In this document: positions 53,335 to 61,129 of the stretch, piece after piece
Position numbering within the stretch: the first letter of the stretch is position 1
How the letters are laid out: the number at the start of each line of letters is the position of its first letter
Translations under genes and position numbers: made by a program
From: Frankia sp. AgB1.9
GTDB lineage: Bacteria; Actinomycetota; Actinomycetes; Frankiales; Frankiaceae
Reading direction: 5' to 3'
DNA length: 64,000 nt
NCBI RefSeq assembly: GCF_016786355.1
Contig: NZ_JADWYX010000033.1
Location: forward strand, 1-64,000
Notes under the pieces: generated by a model
Databases searched by the model: none
Told to the model about the DNA's origin: nothing
Seen by the model: the letters and a program-made list of their open reading frames with translations, nothing else

Positions 53335-54846
53335 TCAGCCGGATGCCACTCGCGCCGGAAGCGCCCTGGCGTAGCCGCCGACCACGACGTCGACCGATTT
53401 CTCGTTCGCGGGCAGCGGTCCGAACAAAGCCCACTGGACGAGGGTGCCGCCGGCGGGAACAGTGTCGGCGCCGGTGCCGTTGGCGAGCAGTCCCCACCAG
53501 GACGGCGTGAACGCGCAGGGCCGCAGCCGGCCGCCGGTTTCCGTCGCGAGACTCAGCTCGCCGCCGTCGTCGGCGCGGATGCCGTCCGGGCCGATGCGGT
53601 TCGGGTCGTTGTAGTAGCCCAGATCCTTGTCGGCGGTGCCGGAGTTGTGAATCGCGACCTGGGCGAGGGTGAATCCGGAACGGGCCGTGACGCTTTGCAC
53701 CGCGGGGGCGAGCGGGGACCCGTCGAGTGAGACATTGGGCGCCTCACTGGCGGGTGGCGGCTGCGACGTGTCGCCCGCCGCGGCGTCGACCGTCAGCTCG
53801 ACCCGCCGGTTCTGCGCGCGGCCGTCGGGGTTGTCGCTGCCGTCCTGATGGGTGTTGGGCGCGACCGGACTGGTCTCGCCGAAGCCCACGGCCTGGTAGG
53901 TGAAGTCCGGGCCGAGCGTCGCGGATATCGCCTGTTGCACGGCGGACGACCGTGCCTGCGACAGTTTCTGGTTGTCGGCGTCGGTGCCGATGGAGTCGGT
54001 GTATCCGGCGATCGTGACGGTGCCGGCGGTGGCCGTGATCTGGTGAGCCAGCGCGTCGATCGCGTGGGCCGCGGACGGGGACAGGGCGGAGCTGCCGAAG
54101 GCGAACAGGACGTCGCTGGGCAGGCGGAACGACGTCTGGGCTGGGGCGGCCGCGGCCGGGTCTGTTTCGGTCGCGCAGACCAGCGGCGCGACCGGTGGGT
54201 CCAGCTCATCCGGCGGCGCGCTCGGAACGTGTAGGACGGGGTCGTCCTTGAGCACCACCGAACCCTGGGCCTGGATCGGCACCTCGACCGGGGTGAATCC
54301 GTCGACCAGCACCAGCATCGAGGTGGCCTCGGTCGGCGGGGCCGGAAAGACCAGGGTGACCGTCTCGGTCTGGCCGGCCGCGATGTCCTTCTCCGTGGTC
54401 GCGCTCGCGCGGGGCTCGTCAGGACCGGAGCCGTCGATTTCCGGGTTGGCCTGTGGGGTGCGCTGGGTGGCATATCCAGTGCCGCGCGGCAGGTCGACGA
54501 GGAACGCGATCACATGGGTGAGTGGATCCGTGCCGAGGTCGGCTGGGCTGATGCTCTCCGTGCCCTGATTGGCGAACTCGAACTGCAACGCGAGGTCGGT
54601 CGTACCAAGCCGGACCAGCCGCAGGTCGCGCGCGGCGACCCGCACCCCGGTGGACACCGAGGCGTCCTGCGCGGCCGTGTGCGGTGGCACGGCGCGGATG
54701 GGTGTCGGCCCAGCTGTCGACGTCGCGGCCCGTGCGGGCGGCCCTACGCCGCTACCTGCGTCGGAACCAGCGCATCCCGCCGACGCGAGAGCAAGCAGCG
54801 CGACGACTGTCGCGACGACGCCCCTTCGACTGGGGGTGGCCCTCAC
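53335..54846 (-). CDS. OmpA-family lipoprotein
   Basis: 503 residues from a GTG overlapping the hemerythrin stop (GTGA). Lipoprotein signal RGVVATVVALLALASAGCAGS. An N-terminal beta-rich region (about 60-230) is followed by an OmpA_C domain (about 255-375; VTIAGYTDSIGTDADNQKLSQARSSAVQQAI and NRRVELTV), which binds peptidoglycan, then a further beta domain. Such proteins anchor outside the membrane in actinomycetes. Co-transcribed with a hemerythrin-like protein, an unusual pairing. Confidence 0.9.
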   Translation of the reverse strand: MRATPSRRGVVATVVALLALASAGCAGSDAGSGVGPPARAATSTAGPTPIRAVPPHTAAQDASVSTGVRVAARDLRLVRLGTTDLALQFEFANQGTESISPADLGTDPLTHVIAFLVDLPRGTGYATQRTPQANPEIDGSGPDEPRASATTEKDIAAGQTETVTLVFPAPPTEATSMLVLVDGFTPVEVPIQAQGSVVLKDDPVLHVPSAPPDELDPPVAPLVCATETDPAAAAPAQTSFRLPSDVLFAFGSSALSPSAAHAIDALAHQITATAGTVTIAGYTDSIGTDADNQKLSQARSSAVQQAISATLGPDFTYQAVGFGETSPVAPNTHQDGSDNPDGRAQNRRVELTVDAAAGDTSQPPPASEAPNVSLDGSPLAPAVQSVTARSGFTLAQVAIHNSGTADKDLGYYNDPNRIGPDGIRADDGGELSLATETGGRLRPCAFTPSWWGLLANGTGADTVPAGGTLVQWALFGPLPANEKSVDVVVGGYARALPARVASG

Positions 54847-55517
54847 CGGGTGCCTCGGCTCGCCAGGGCCACGTCGATTCCCGCCCGCTGGTGCGCGGTC
54901 TCGCGCCGATGCCTGGGCTTTCCGACCAGGCGGTAGAGGACGCGCACGGGCGGCGGGAGGTGGCCGAGGAATACCCGCGCCTCGTCGGGGCTGGCCTCCT
55001 CCAGAATGTGGGCGAGAAAGACCAGTGAGCGTGACCGGGGCATCGACGCCATGCCGCGCCGGCCGAGCTCGGCCCATTCCGGCGGGCTCAGCCGTTCGGC
55101 CGCGACCGGAAGCAGCTGTTCTTCCTCTTCGGCCAGGTGGGCGGCGAGCTGGGACGAGATCTCGTCGAAGAGCGCCGCCAGCTCGACGGTGGCGCTCGTC
55201 GTCGGTGCCTGTGCCCACGCGGGCAGGGCCAGTTCGACGGCGTCCAGCAGGGCGCTGATCTGGGCGTGGTCAGTTTCCATGCGCCGCAGCGGGCCGGCCT
55301 GAGATGGGGCGCGCTCGTGCAGCTTTGGCCAGAGCAGCTCGTCCTCGCCCTGGTGGTGATGGTGCAGTGCCGACACCATCTCACGGGCGTGGTCGTGCAC
55401 AATCCGTACCCGCCGACCGTCGTCGGCGAAGACGCCGGTGACCATTCTCGGTAGCAGGCCGAACTCGCGCCTGAAAGCACGATGCACGACCACCATATCA
55501 TGAGTGTTGACCGCCAT
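54843..55517 (-). CDS. Hemerythrin HHE-domain protein
   Basis: 224 residues from the ATG at 55517 (AAGAGA before; a longer frame to 55592 lacks a site). Di-iron ligands: His in MVVVHRAFRRE, HDHAREMVSALHHHHQGEDELLWP, METDHAQI and LAAHLAEEEEQLLP. Binds oxygen or nitric oxide and may act as a sensor or repair protein. Stop overlaps the OmpA-like lipoprotein start, so the two are translationally coupled. Confidence 0.9.
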   Translation of the reverse strand: MAVNTHDMVVVHRAFRREFGLLPRMVTGVFADDGRRVRIVHDHAREMVSALHHHHQGEDELLWPKLHERAPSQAGPLRRMETDHAQISALLDAVELALPAWAQAPTTSATVELAALFDEISSQLAAHLAEEEEQLLPVAAERLSPPEWAELGRRGMASMPRSRSLVFLAHILEEASPDEARVFLGHLPPPVRVLYRLVGKPRHRRETAHQRAGIDVALASRGTR

Positions 55518-55591
55518 TTTGCGTCTCTTTTCTGGGATTCCCGGGCAGAGTGACACCGAGCCATCGGAGGGCCTCATGGTCGGGTTTTTCA

Positions 55592-55666
55592 TGATCGCCG
55601 TTTAAGCCCTGGGGTGGTCGTAGAAACGCGCCCGTCACGACCATTCCGGGGCCAAAACCGCGATCA
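55592..55666. repeat. Dispersed palindromic element, copy C
   Basis: 30-bp arms at 55592-55621 and 55637-55666 with six mismatches, so more decayed than copy A, but the outer TGATCGC, the CCGTTT block and the GGTCGT inner end match copy A. It lies between the lipoprotein and hemerythrin genes on one strand, so it is not a two-way terminator. Confidence 0.85.
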
Positions 55667-55697
55667 AGGCGATGGGCCGACCTTGGCGGTCACGGCG

Positions 55698-56165
55698 CTA
55701 GCCCACGTCGCAATGCTGCTGGAGATAGTTCGACACGTTCACGAGCCGGGCTTCGGTCGCGGGCGAATCGACCTCCTCGAGGGTGGCGGGGTCAGGTGTG
55801 GCGCCGAGAAGGGCGTGTTCGAGCTTGACGAACAGGGTGAAGTCGGGCGCGATCTCCGCTGGCGCGCGCGCCGCCAGCGCGTCCAGATCCGGAAGCAGCG
55901 AGGGGTCGATCCCCGCCGACCCGTCACTGAGGTTGAGCTTCTGCTCGAGGCCGATTTTTCGAGCGCCGGCGCAGAACTCCGCGACGCTGCCGTCGACGGA
56001 AACAGGAGCGGAATCGGTGGACGACAGACCGCCCAGGGCCGATGTCGGGGTGCCTGGCCCGGCCGAGGAATAGCCCGAATCCCGCACCGTCGTTGACGAC
56101 GAGCCGCCGCAGGCGGCTAGGGACACGCAGAGCGCCGCCGCGACAATGATGTGACGCGCCTTCAT
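55698..56165 (-). CDS. Small secreted lipoprotein
   Basis: 155 residues. Signal peptide MKARHIIVAAALCVSLAACGG with lipobox LAAC; mature part has two Cys (EFCAGA and QQHCDVG) that may pair, and several helices (KIGLEQKLNL, LDALAARAPAEIAPDFTLFVKLEHALLG). No family recognised. Gap to the hemerythrin gene holds a palindromic element; AT-rich dyad at 56318 lies in its upstream region. Confidence 0.8.
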   Translation of the reverse strand: MKARHIIVAAALCVSLAACGGSSSTTVRDSGYSSAGPGTPTSALGGLSSTDSAPVSVDGSVAEFCAGARKIGLEQKLNLSDGSAGIDPSLLPDLDALAARAPAEIAPDFTLFVKLEHALLGATPDPATLEEVDSPATEARLVNVSNYLQQHCDVG

Positions 56166-56317
56166 GACGGTGAATCTCCCTTCTCAAGAGAAAAGAATGG
56201 ACACGGCCTTCGACTGGCGCCCGCCCGCCGGCCATCGCGATAGGTCGGAACAACTGCGGTGCACCAGCCGAGCGATGCCCTGGATGAACCGAGGCGTGTA
56301 GGCCTGTTCAGTGGAAA

Positions 56318-56338
56318 ATACTATCGCAGATATAGTAT
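56318..56338. promoter_or_regulatory. AT-rich dyad
   Basis: ATACTAT (56318-56324) and ATAGTAT (56332-56338) are perfect reverse complements seven bases apart, in an unusually AT-rich spot between the lipoprotein start and the next upstream gene's stop. Operator or promoter for the lipoprotein gene. Confidence 0.5.
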
Positions 56339-56394
56339 TGCCATGACAGTATTTAGGTGTCGGCCACCGGACTCAGCCGGCAGCCGCGGGGAGG

Positions 56395-56733
56395 TCAGTC
56401 GCCGCTGAGCGACCGGAGCACGCGGACCTCGACGGAGTCGGTGCGCACGCCCGCCGCGGCGGTCTGCTGCTGAACTCCCAGGCGGGAGCGCCACGCCGCG
56501 GCCGCTTCCGCGGAGGAGAACGGGATGATCACCATCACCTGGCCGGCCTCCTCGTCCTCGATCAGGACGATGGGGTCGCCGCCACCGGCGGCCCGGCGGG
56601 CCGGCGTGCTTGCCGAGAAGTTCTCGAACCACGGCGGGATGTCGGCCACGGTCTGGCGGACCACGAGGTAGCTGGGCGAGTCCCCCGGGTTCGGGGTGGC
56701 GGGCCGGTGGCCGACGGTGGCGGATGCGCTCAT
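56395..56733 (-). CDS. Small protein, possible ABM-type fold
   Basis: 112 residues: SYLVVRQTVADIPPWFENFSAS and GQVMVIIPFSSAEAAAAWRSRLGVQQQTAAAGVRTDSVEVRVLRSLSG give the strand-helix-strand pattern of antibiotic-biosynthesis-monooxygenase-like (dimeric alpha+beta barrel) proteins. The family assignment is tentative. Divergent from a TetR gene, 90 bp apart, with two operators between, so it is likely the TetR target. Confidence 0.7.
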   Translation of the reverse strand: MSASATVGHRPATPNPGDSPSYLVVRQTVADIPPWFENFSASTPARRAAGGGDPIVLIEDEEAGQVMVIIPFSSAEAAAAWRSRLGVQQQTAAAGVRTDSVEVRVLRSLSGD

Positions 56734-56781
56734 GACTTGTCGTCTCCAGGGATTGGGGGTCAGTCAGGACCGGATCCAAGA

Positions 56782-56816
56782 TGGCACACGTGTGTCATGA
56801 TGGCAAACGTGTAGCA
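56782..56816. promoter_or_regulatory. Tandem TetR operators
   Basis: TGGCACACGTGTGTCA (56782-56797) is a near-perfect 16-bp palindrome; TGGCAAACGTGTAGCA (56801-56816) is a weaker copy 19 bp on, ending eight bases before the TetR ATG. Confidence 0.75.
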
Positions 56817-56823
56817 TTTTGGC

Positions 56824-57438
56824 ATGGCAGCTGAGAGCCCCGCCCTGTCCAACCAGCGGCGTCGCACCCGGGCGGCGCTGCTCCAAGCCGCCGGCCGCCT
56901 GCTCACCCAGGGCGTCACGCCGACCGTCGCGCAGGTCGCCGACGAGGCCCTGGTCAGCCGGCGGACGGCCTACCGCTACTTCCCGACCGCCGACCAGCTG
57001 CTCGCCGACGCGGCGCTGGAGCTGACGGCCGGCGAGATCACCAGCCGGATCACCGCGACCGACCCGCTCGACCGCGTCGACGAGCTCGTCTCCACGGTCA
57101 ACGAGATGACGCTTCGCAACGAGCAGTCGCTGCGCACCCTCGTGCGGACCACGCTCGACGCGCCGCGAGACGCCGACGGTCCGCGCCGTGGCCTACGCCG
57201 CATGGCGTGGATCGAACAGGTTCTCGAGCCCGTGCGGGCCCAGCTGTCGCCGACGGCGTTTCGGCGAGTCACGGCGGCGCTGGCACTGACGGTCGGCATC
57301 GAGGCACGGCTCTCGCTGGTCGACGTCGCCGGGCTGACCGACGGCGAGGCCGACCTGGTCAGCCGCTGGGTGGCGCGGATCATCGTCGCGGCGGCGCTCG
57401 CCGATCCCGGCGACGCCACGCTGGCACGGGAATCCTGA
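56824..57438 (+). CDS. TetR-family regulator
   Basis: 204 residues. HTH: RRRTRAALLQAAGRLLTQGVTPTVAQVADEALVSRRTAYRYFPTADQLLADAALE. Ligand domain about 75-200. The recognition helix (VSRRTAYRYF) differs from other TetR proteins of the window. Likely represses itself and the divergent small protein. Confidence 0.9.
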   Translation: MAAESPALSNQRRRTRAALLQAAGRLLTQGVTPTVAQVADEALVSRRTAYRYFPTADQLLADAALELTAGEITSRITATDPLDRVDELVSTVNEMTLRNEQSLRTLVRTTLDAPRDADGPRRGLRRMAWIEQVLEPVRAQLSPTAFRRVTAALALTVGIEARLSLVDVAGLTDGEADLVSRWVARIIVAAALADPGDATLARES

Positions 57439-57511
57439 AGGTCAGCAATCCCGAAGGTCAGCAATCCTGAAGGTCAGGGAACCCCAAGGTCAGGGATCCG
57501 GACGGGTCAGG
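57431..57511. repeat. 16-bp tandem repeat, five units
   Basis: Five head-to-tail units of about 16 bp (AATCCTGAAGGTCAGC and variants) start over the TetR stop codon and reach the stop of the convergent HxlR gene. Units one to three are nearly identical, four and five are decayed. Confidence 0.9.
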
Positions 57512-58193
57512 GGGCCGCGACCGGCGGCAGCCGGGGGAAGGCGGCGATGGCGTCGAGGAACCTGCCGATCTCCCGGTCGCTGCCCTGGACGCGGACGCCT
57601 GGATGACCGACGGTGCGCGCCGGATGGAGGGTGGCGAAGTAGGCGGCCAGGTCCCGCCTGTCGCCGATCAGCTCGACATCCGGGTTCGGGCCCGCGCCGC
57701 TCGTCAGCGTCCAGCGACCGTCCCGCCCGGTGATGGTGTAGACGTCGTCGTGGTCGAGCGTCCGAAAGACCCAGCTGACCGGGCCCACATCGAGCGCCCA
57801 GCGGTCCAGGAACAGGCGCACGCCGTTGAGCAGGTGCTCCGGATGGGCCGGTTCACCGGGCGCGGGAGGCGCGGCGAGATGGCGCAGACCCCAGAGCGAC
57901 AGTTCCTCCAGCGCGGGCGCGAGGTCCAGCCCGACCGGCGTGAGGCTGTACCAGACCTCGCGGCGGCCAGGCTCCCGGTCGACCAGGACGAGGCCGTCCG
58001 ACTCAAGATCGCGCAGTCGTTGCGTCAGGGTCCGCGGGGTGATGCCGCCGAGCCGGTCCATCAGGTCGGTGAAGCGCTTAGGGCCGGTCAGCAGGTCACG
58101 CACGACGAGCAGGGCCCAGCGATCCCCCAACCGCTCGAGGGCCTTCGCGAGCATGCAGAAGTGCGCGTATCCGGAGCGCGGCGTGGTCGGCAC
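57507..58193 (-). CDS. HxlR-family regulator with C-terminal SCP2-like domain
   Basis: 228 residues. Winged helix: FCMLAKALERLGDRWALLVVRDLLTGPKRFTDLMDRLGGITPRTLTQRLRDLESDGLVLVDREPGRREVWYSLTPVG. The rest (about 110-225; YTITGRDGRWTLTSGAGPNPDVELIGDRRDLAAYFATLHPARTVGHPGVRVQGS) matches the SCP2-like sensor. Divergent from the Fe-S protein, which also ends in an SCP2-like domain. Confidence 0.87.
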   Translation of the reverse strand: MPTTPRSGYAHFCMLAKALERLGDRWALLVVRDLLTGPKRFTDLMDRLGGITPRTLTQRLRDLESDGLVLVDREPGRREVWYSLTPVGLDLAPALEELSLWGLRHLAAPPAPGEPAHPEHLLNGVRLFLDRWALDVGPVSWVFRTLDHDDVYTITGRDGRWTLTSGAGPNPDVELIGDRRDLAAYFATLHPARTVGHPGVRVQGSDREIGRFLDAIAAFPRLPPVAAP

Positions 58194-58216
58194 TCGTCGA
58201 GTCTAATCCTGTCGTG

Positions 58217-58229
58217 AAGATACTATCTT
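58217..58229. promoter_or_regulatory. HxlR operator
   Basis: AAGATACTATCTT is a perfect 13-bp palindrome between the divergent HxlR and Fe-S protein genes, 19 bp before the plus-strand ATG and 24 bp before the HxlR start. Confidence 0.65.
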
Positions 58230-58247
58230 TATGATACTTTTCTCGGC

Positions 58248-59597
58248 ATGGCGAACAAGACTCGACGGATCTTCCGAGGCACTCACGAAGCCGAGAACGC
58301 CCGGCGGGCGTACGAGGCCTCGTTGACCGTCCAGCGGCCGCGCGGCCGGGTCGGGGCCGAATGGCTGCGCGAGCTGTGCCTGCGCGCCGGCGCCGACGAC
58401 GTCGGTTTCGTCGACGTCGACCGGGCCGGCCTGGGCGGGGAGTCCGCCAACGCCCGCCGGCTCTTCCCCGCCACCAAGGCACTGATCTGCCTGGTCGGGA
58501 TCTCCAACCGGGACGCGATCCGGTCGACCTCGCGCGCGACGGCGAACAACGCCTGGCACCGCACCGGGGAGAAGCTCGAAGGCGCGGCGGCGACCATCTG
58601 CACGCTCCTGGCCGAGGCCGGTGTCCGCGCGGTGTCGACCAACATCGGCTTCCCGATGGACGTGCAGGCCCCACCCGGCGAGGTCACCTGGGGCATCGCG
58701 CAGAAGGTCGTGGCCGTCGAGGCGGGCATGGGCCATATGGGCATCAACCGCAACGTCATCCATCCGAAGTTCGGGAACTTCCTGCTGCTCGACACGGTCC
58801 TGATCGACGCCGAGATCGACGCCTACAACCAGCCGCTGGACTACAACCCATGCCTGGGCTGCAATCTCTGTGTCGCGGCCTGCCCGGTCGGGGCGATCAG
58901 CAACGTCGGCGAGTTCGACTTCTTCGCCTGCCTCGGGCACAACTACCGTGAGTTCCCGTTCAGCGCCGCCGACTGGGTCGAGGCCGTGGCCGCCGGCGAC
59001 GCGAGCGCCTACCGCGCGAAGTTCCGGGACGACGAGACCCAGTCGATGCTGCAGTCCCTGGCGTTCGAGCCGGCCTACAAGTCCGCCTACTGCATGGCGG
59101 TCTGCCCGGCCGGCGAAGACGTGATCGGCCCCTACCTCGCCGACAAGGCGCGCTTTCGCAACGACGTCCTGCTTCCGCTTCGCGGGCGCCCCGAACCGGT
59201 CTACGTGCAGTCAGGCACCCACGCGGAGCTGACGGCCACGCGCAACCCCGTCAAACGGGTGCGTTACCTCGACTTCAAGCCTGACGTCTCGACCGTCGCC
59301 AACTTCGCCCTCGGGCTGCGACACATGTTCACCGCGAACGCCACGCGGCCGGAAAAGCTCCGAGTCGCGTTCCACTTCCCTGACGGGACGCTGCTGGCCA
59401 GCCTCGACAAGGGGAAGCTCACGACGGGGCCGCTCGACAACGCACCCGTCGACGCGACCGTGGTCTGCGACGCGCCTGACTACATCAGGATCCTGCACAG
59501 CCCGATCGCGGGCCGTCCCGAGTACACCGCTCCGAAGAGCTACCTCGTCACCGGCGACCCGGCAGCGCTCCAGGGCCTGCTCGCCTGCCTCGACTGA
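58248..59597 (+). CDS. 4Fe-4S protein with epoxyqueuosine-reductase-like core and SCP2-like tail
   Basis: 449 residues. The N-terminal corrinoid/reductase-like part (about 1-195) resembles QueG (VGFVDVDRAGLGG; MGHMGINRNVIHPKFGNFLLLDTVL). Two Fe-S clusters: CLGCNLCVAACPVGAI (near 204-219) and a second Cys set (CLGHNYREF; SAYCMAVCPAGED). The last 100 residues (FALGLRHMFTANATRPEKLRVAFHFPDGT... to LVTGDPAALQGLL) look like an SCP2 sterol-binding fold. Likely a redox enzyme on a lipid-like substrate rather than the tRNA enzyme. Divergent from HxlR. Confidence 0.85.
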   Translation: MANKTRRIFRGTHEAENARRAYEASLTVQRPRGRVGAEWLRELCLRAGADDVGFVDVDRAGLGGESANARRLFPATKALICLVGISNRDAIRSTSRATANNAWHRTGEKLEGAAATICTLLAEAGVRAVSTNIGFPMDVQAPPGEVTWGIAQKVVAVEAGMGHMGINRNVIHPKFGNFLLLDTVLIDAEIDAYNQPLDYNPCLGCNLCVAACPVGAISNVGEFDFFACLGHNYREFPFSAADWVEAVAAGDASAYRAKFRDDETQSMLQSLAFEPAYKSAYCMAVCPAGEDVIGPYLADKARFRNDVLLPLRGRPEPVYVQSGTHAELTATRNPVKRVRYLDFKPDVSTVANFALGLRHMFTANATRPEKLRVAFHFPDGTLLASLDKGKLTTGPLDNAPVDATVVCDAPDYIRILHSPIAGRPEYTAPKSYLVTGDPAALQGLLACLD

Positions 59598-59733
59598 CCC
59601 GTCGGCCACGACGAGTTGGACGACCGGCTCCGCGCCGACCGCCCCGCCTGCGTCTCACGCCCGCGGCCTCGTCCTTCGGCGGTCGTGTTGCGGGTTGCCG
59701 GATAGCAAACAGGACTGGTGAGTCAGGTGCGTT

Positions 59734-60432
59734 ATGGGCAACGATGGCCCGGTGACCGACGACATCGTGGCAGCACCGCCTGCTTCTCCCCTGCTCCTGG
59801 CCACCGGCCGGTACGCCGGTGATCCAGAGGTGGCGGCCAACTGGGATCAGCGGTACGCCGAGCGGGAGCAGCTCTGGAGCGGCCAGGCCAACGGCGCGCT
59901 GGTGGCCGAGGTCGCCGGGCTCACGCCGGGGCGGGTGCTGGACGTCGGCTGCGGCGAGGGCGCGGACGCGGTGTGGCTCGCGGGCCGCGGCTGGGACGTG
60001 ACCGCCCTCGAGGTCTCGGGTGTCGCGCTGGCCCGGGCGGCCCGGCACGCGACCGACGCCGGTGTCACCGTGCGCTGGGTGCACGCCGAGCTGGCCCACG
60101 CGACGCTGACGCCCGCGTCCTTCGACCTGGTCTCCGCCCAGTACCCGGCCTTGTCGCGCACGCCTGACGCCGCGGCCGAGCGGGCGTTGCTCGCCGCGGT
60201 CGCTCCCGGCGGCGTGCTGCTGCTCGTGCACCACGCCGGCATGGAGAACCAGCATCGGCACGACGACGGCTTCGACCCGGCCGACTACGTCTGGCCCGCC
60301 ATGGTCGCCGCCCTCCTCGACGAGGACTGGACGGTGGAGCTCCACGAGGAGCGGCCACGCATCGCCCCGGACGGCGGCGCAGGCGCGCATCATGCCGACG
60401 ACGAGGTTCTCCGCGCCCGCCGCCTGCGCTGA
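59734..60432 (+). CDS. Class I SAM-dependent methyltransferase
   Basis: 232 residues. SAM motif I GRVLDVGCGEGADAVWLAGRGWDVTALEVS, then FDLVSAQYPALSRTPDAAAERALLAAVAPGGVLLLVHHAG. TehB/tellurite-type methyltransferase relatives share ANWDQRYAEREQLWSGQANGALV. Start at 59734 is the first ATG; GTG at 59752 is possible. Followed by the potassium channel gene 71 bp on. Confidence 0.88.
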   Translation: MGNDGPVTDDIVAAPPASPLLLATGRYAGDPEVAANWDQRYAEREQLWSGQANGALVAEVAGLTPGRVLDVGCGEGADAVWLAGRGWDVTALEVSGVALARAARHATDAGVTVRWVHAELAHATLTPASFDLVSAQYPALSRTPDAAAERALLAAVAPGGVLLLVHHAGMENQHRHDDGFDPADYVWPAMVAALLDEDWTVELHEERPRIAPDGGAGAHHADDEVLRARRLR

Positions 60433-60503
60433 GCCACCGCCGCACGCGGCGAGAGGCAAGATGGCCGGGAGCCAGCGCCCAGACCGACGGGAGGGGGACG
60501 AGG

Positions 60504-60986
60504 ATGCAGGTCCTGAAAAGGATCCTGCGGCGCTACTCGTCCCAACCGCTGTCGGCGCGGCGGGCGATGCGGGTCATGGTCGCCGCCACCACCCTGACGG
60601 TCCTGGTCGGCGGGGTCGCCATCCGGCTCCTTGACGCGCGAAGCTTCCCCAACATCGGGGTTGGCATGTGGTGGGCGCTGCAGACCGTGACGACGGTCGG
60701 CTACGGAGACGTGGTGCCGAGGACGGCGGTGGGCCGGTTCATCGGTTCGCTGATCATGCTGGAGTCGATCGCGTTCCTCGCCATCGTGACTGCCTGGGTC
60801 ACGTCCAGCTTCGTCCGGCGCGCTCAGGTCGAACGAGCACCGGCGGCGACCCTCACCCACCTCACGGCCGGCGAGGAACCGCCGAGCCCGGACACCGCCG
60901 CCCTGCTCCGAACGATCGACGCCCGACTGCGCCGCATCGAGCGTGCCCTCGACGCGGGCGCCGACGAGCCTCCCCCACCCGTCTAA
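60504..60986 (+). CDS. Two-TM potassium channel
   Basis: 160 residues. One helix (MRVMVAATTLTVLVGGVAIRLL), a pore loop with selectivity filter TVTTVGYGDVVP, the second helix (IGSLIMLESIAFLAIVTAWVTSSFV), and a C-terminal coiled coil (ALLRTIDARLRRIERAL) that would tetramerise. Arg in the N-terminal region is not a voltage sensor. Conducts potassium across the plasma membrane. Confidence 0.92.
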   Translation: MQVLKRILRRYSSQPLSARRAMRVMVAATTLTVLVGGVAIRLLDARSFPNIGVGMWWALQTVTTVGYGDVVPRTAVGRFIGSLIMLESIAFLAIVTAWVTSSFVRRAQVERAPAATLTHLTAGEEPPSPDTAALLRTIDARLRRIERALDAGADEPPPPV

Positions 60987-61038
60987 CCGGGCCAGCCGGC
61001 TGTCCGAGCTCCGGCGTGGGACGTCACCGGCTCCACCG

Positions 61039-61090
61039 AGTCCCGCCTCAGGTCGTCCGTGCGCACCTTTGGACGACCTGAGGTGGGACT
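61039..61090. terminator. Bidirectional hairpin terminator
   Basis: 20-bp arms at 61039-61058 and 61071-61090 pair with one mismatch around a 12-base loop, between the convergent channel gene (stop 60986) and oxidase gene (stop 61130). Confidence 0.85.
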
Positions 61091-61129
61091 GGGCCTCTCC
61101 GCGTGGCCTGCCTCGTCGAGCCGGATTGG

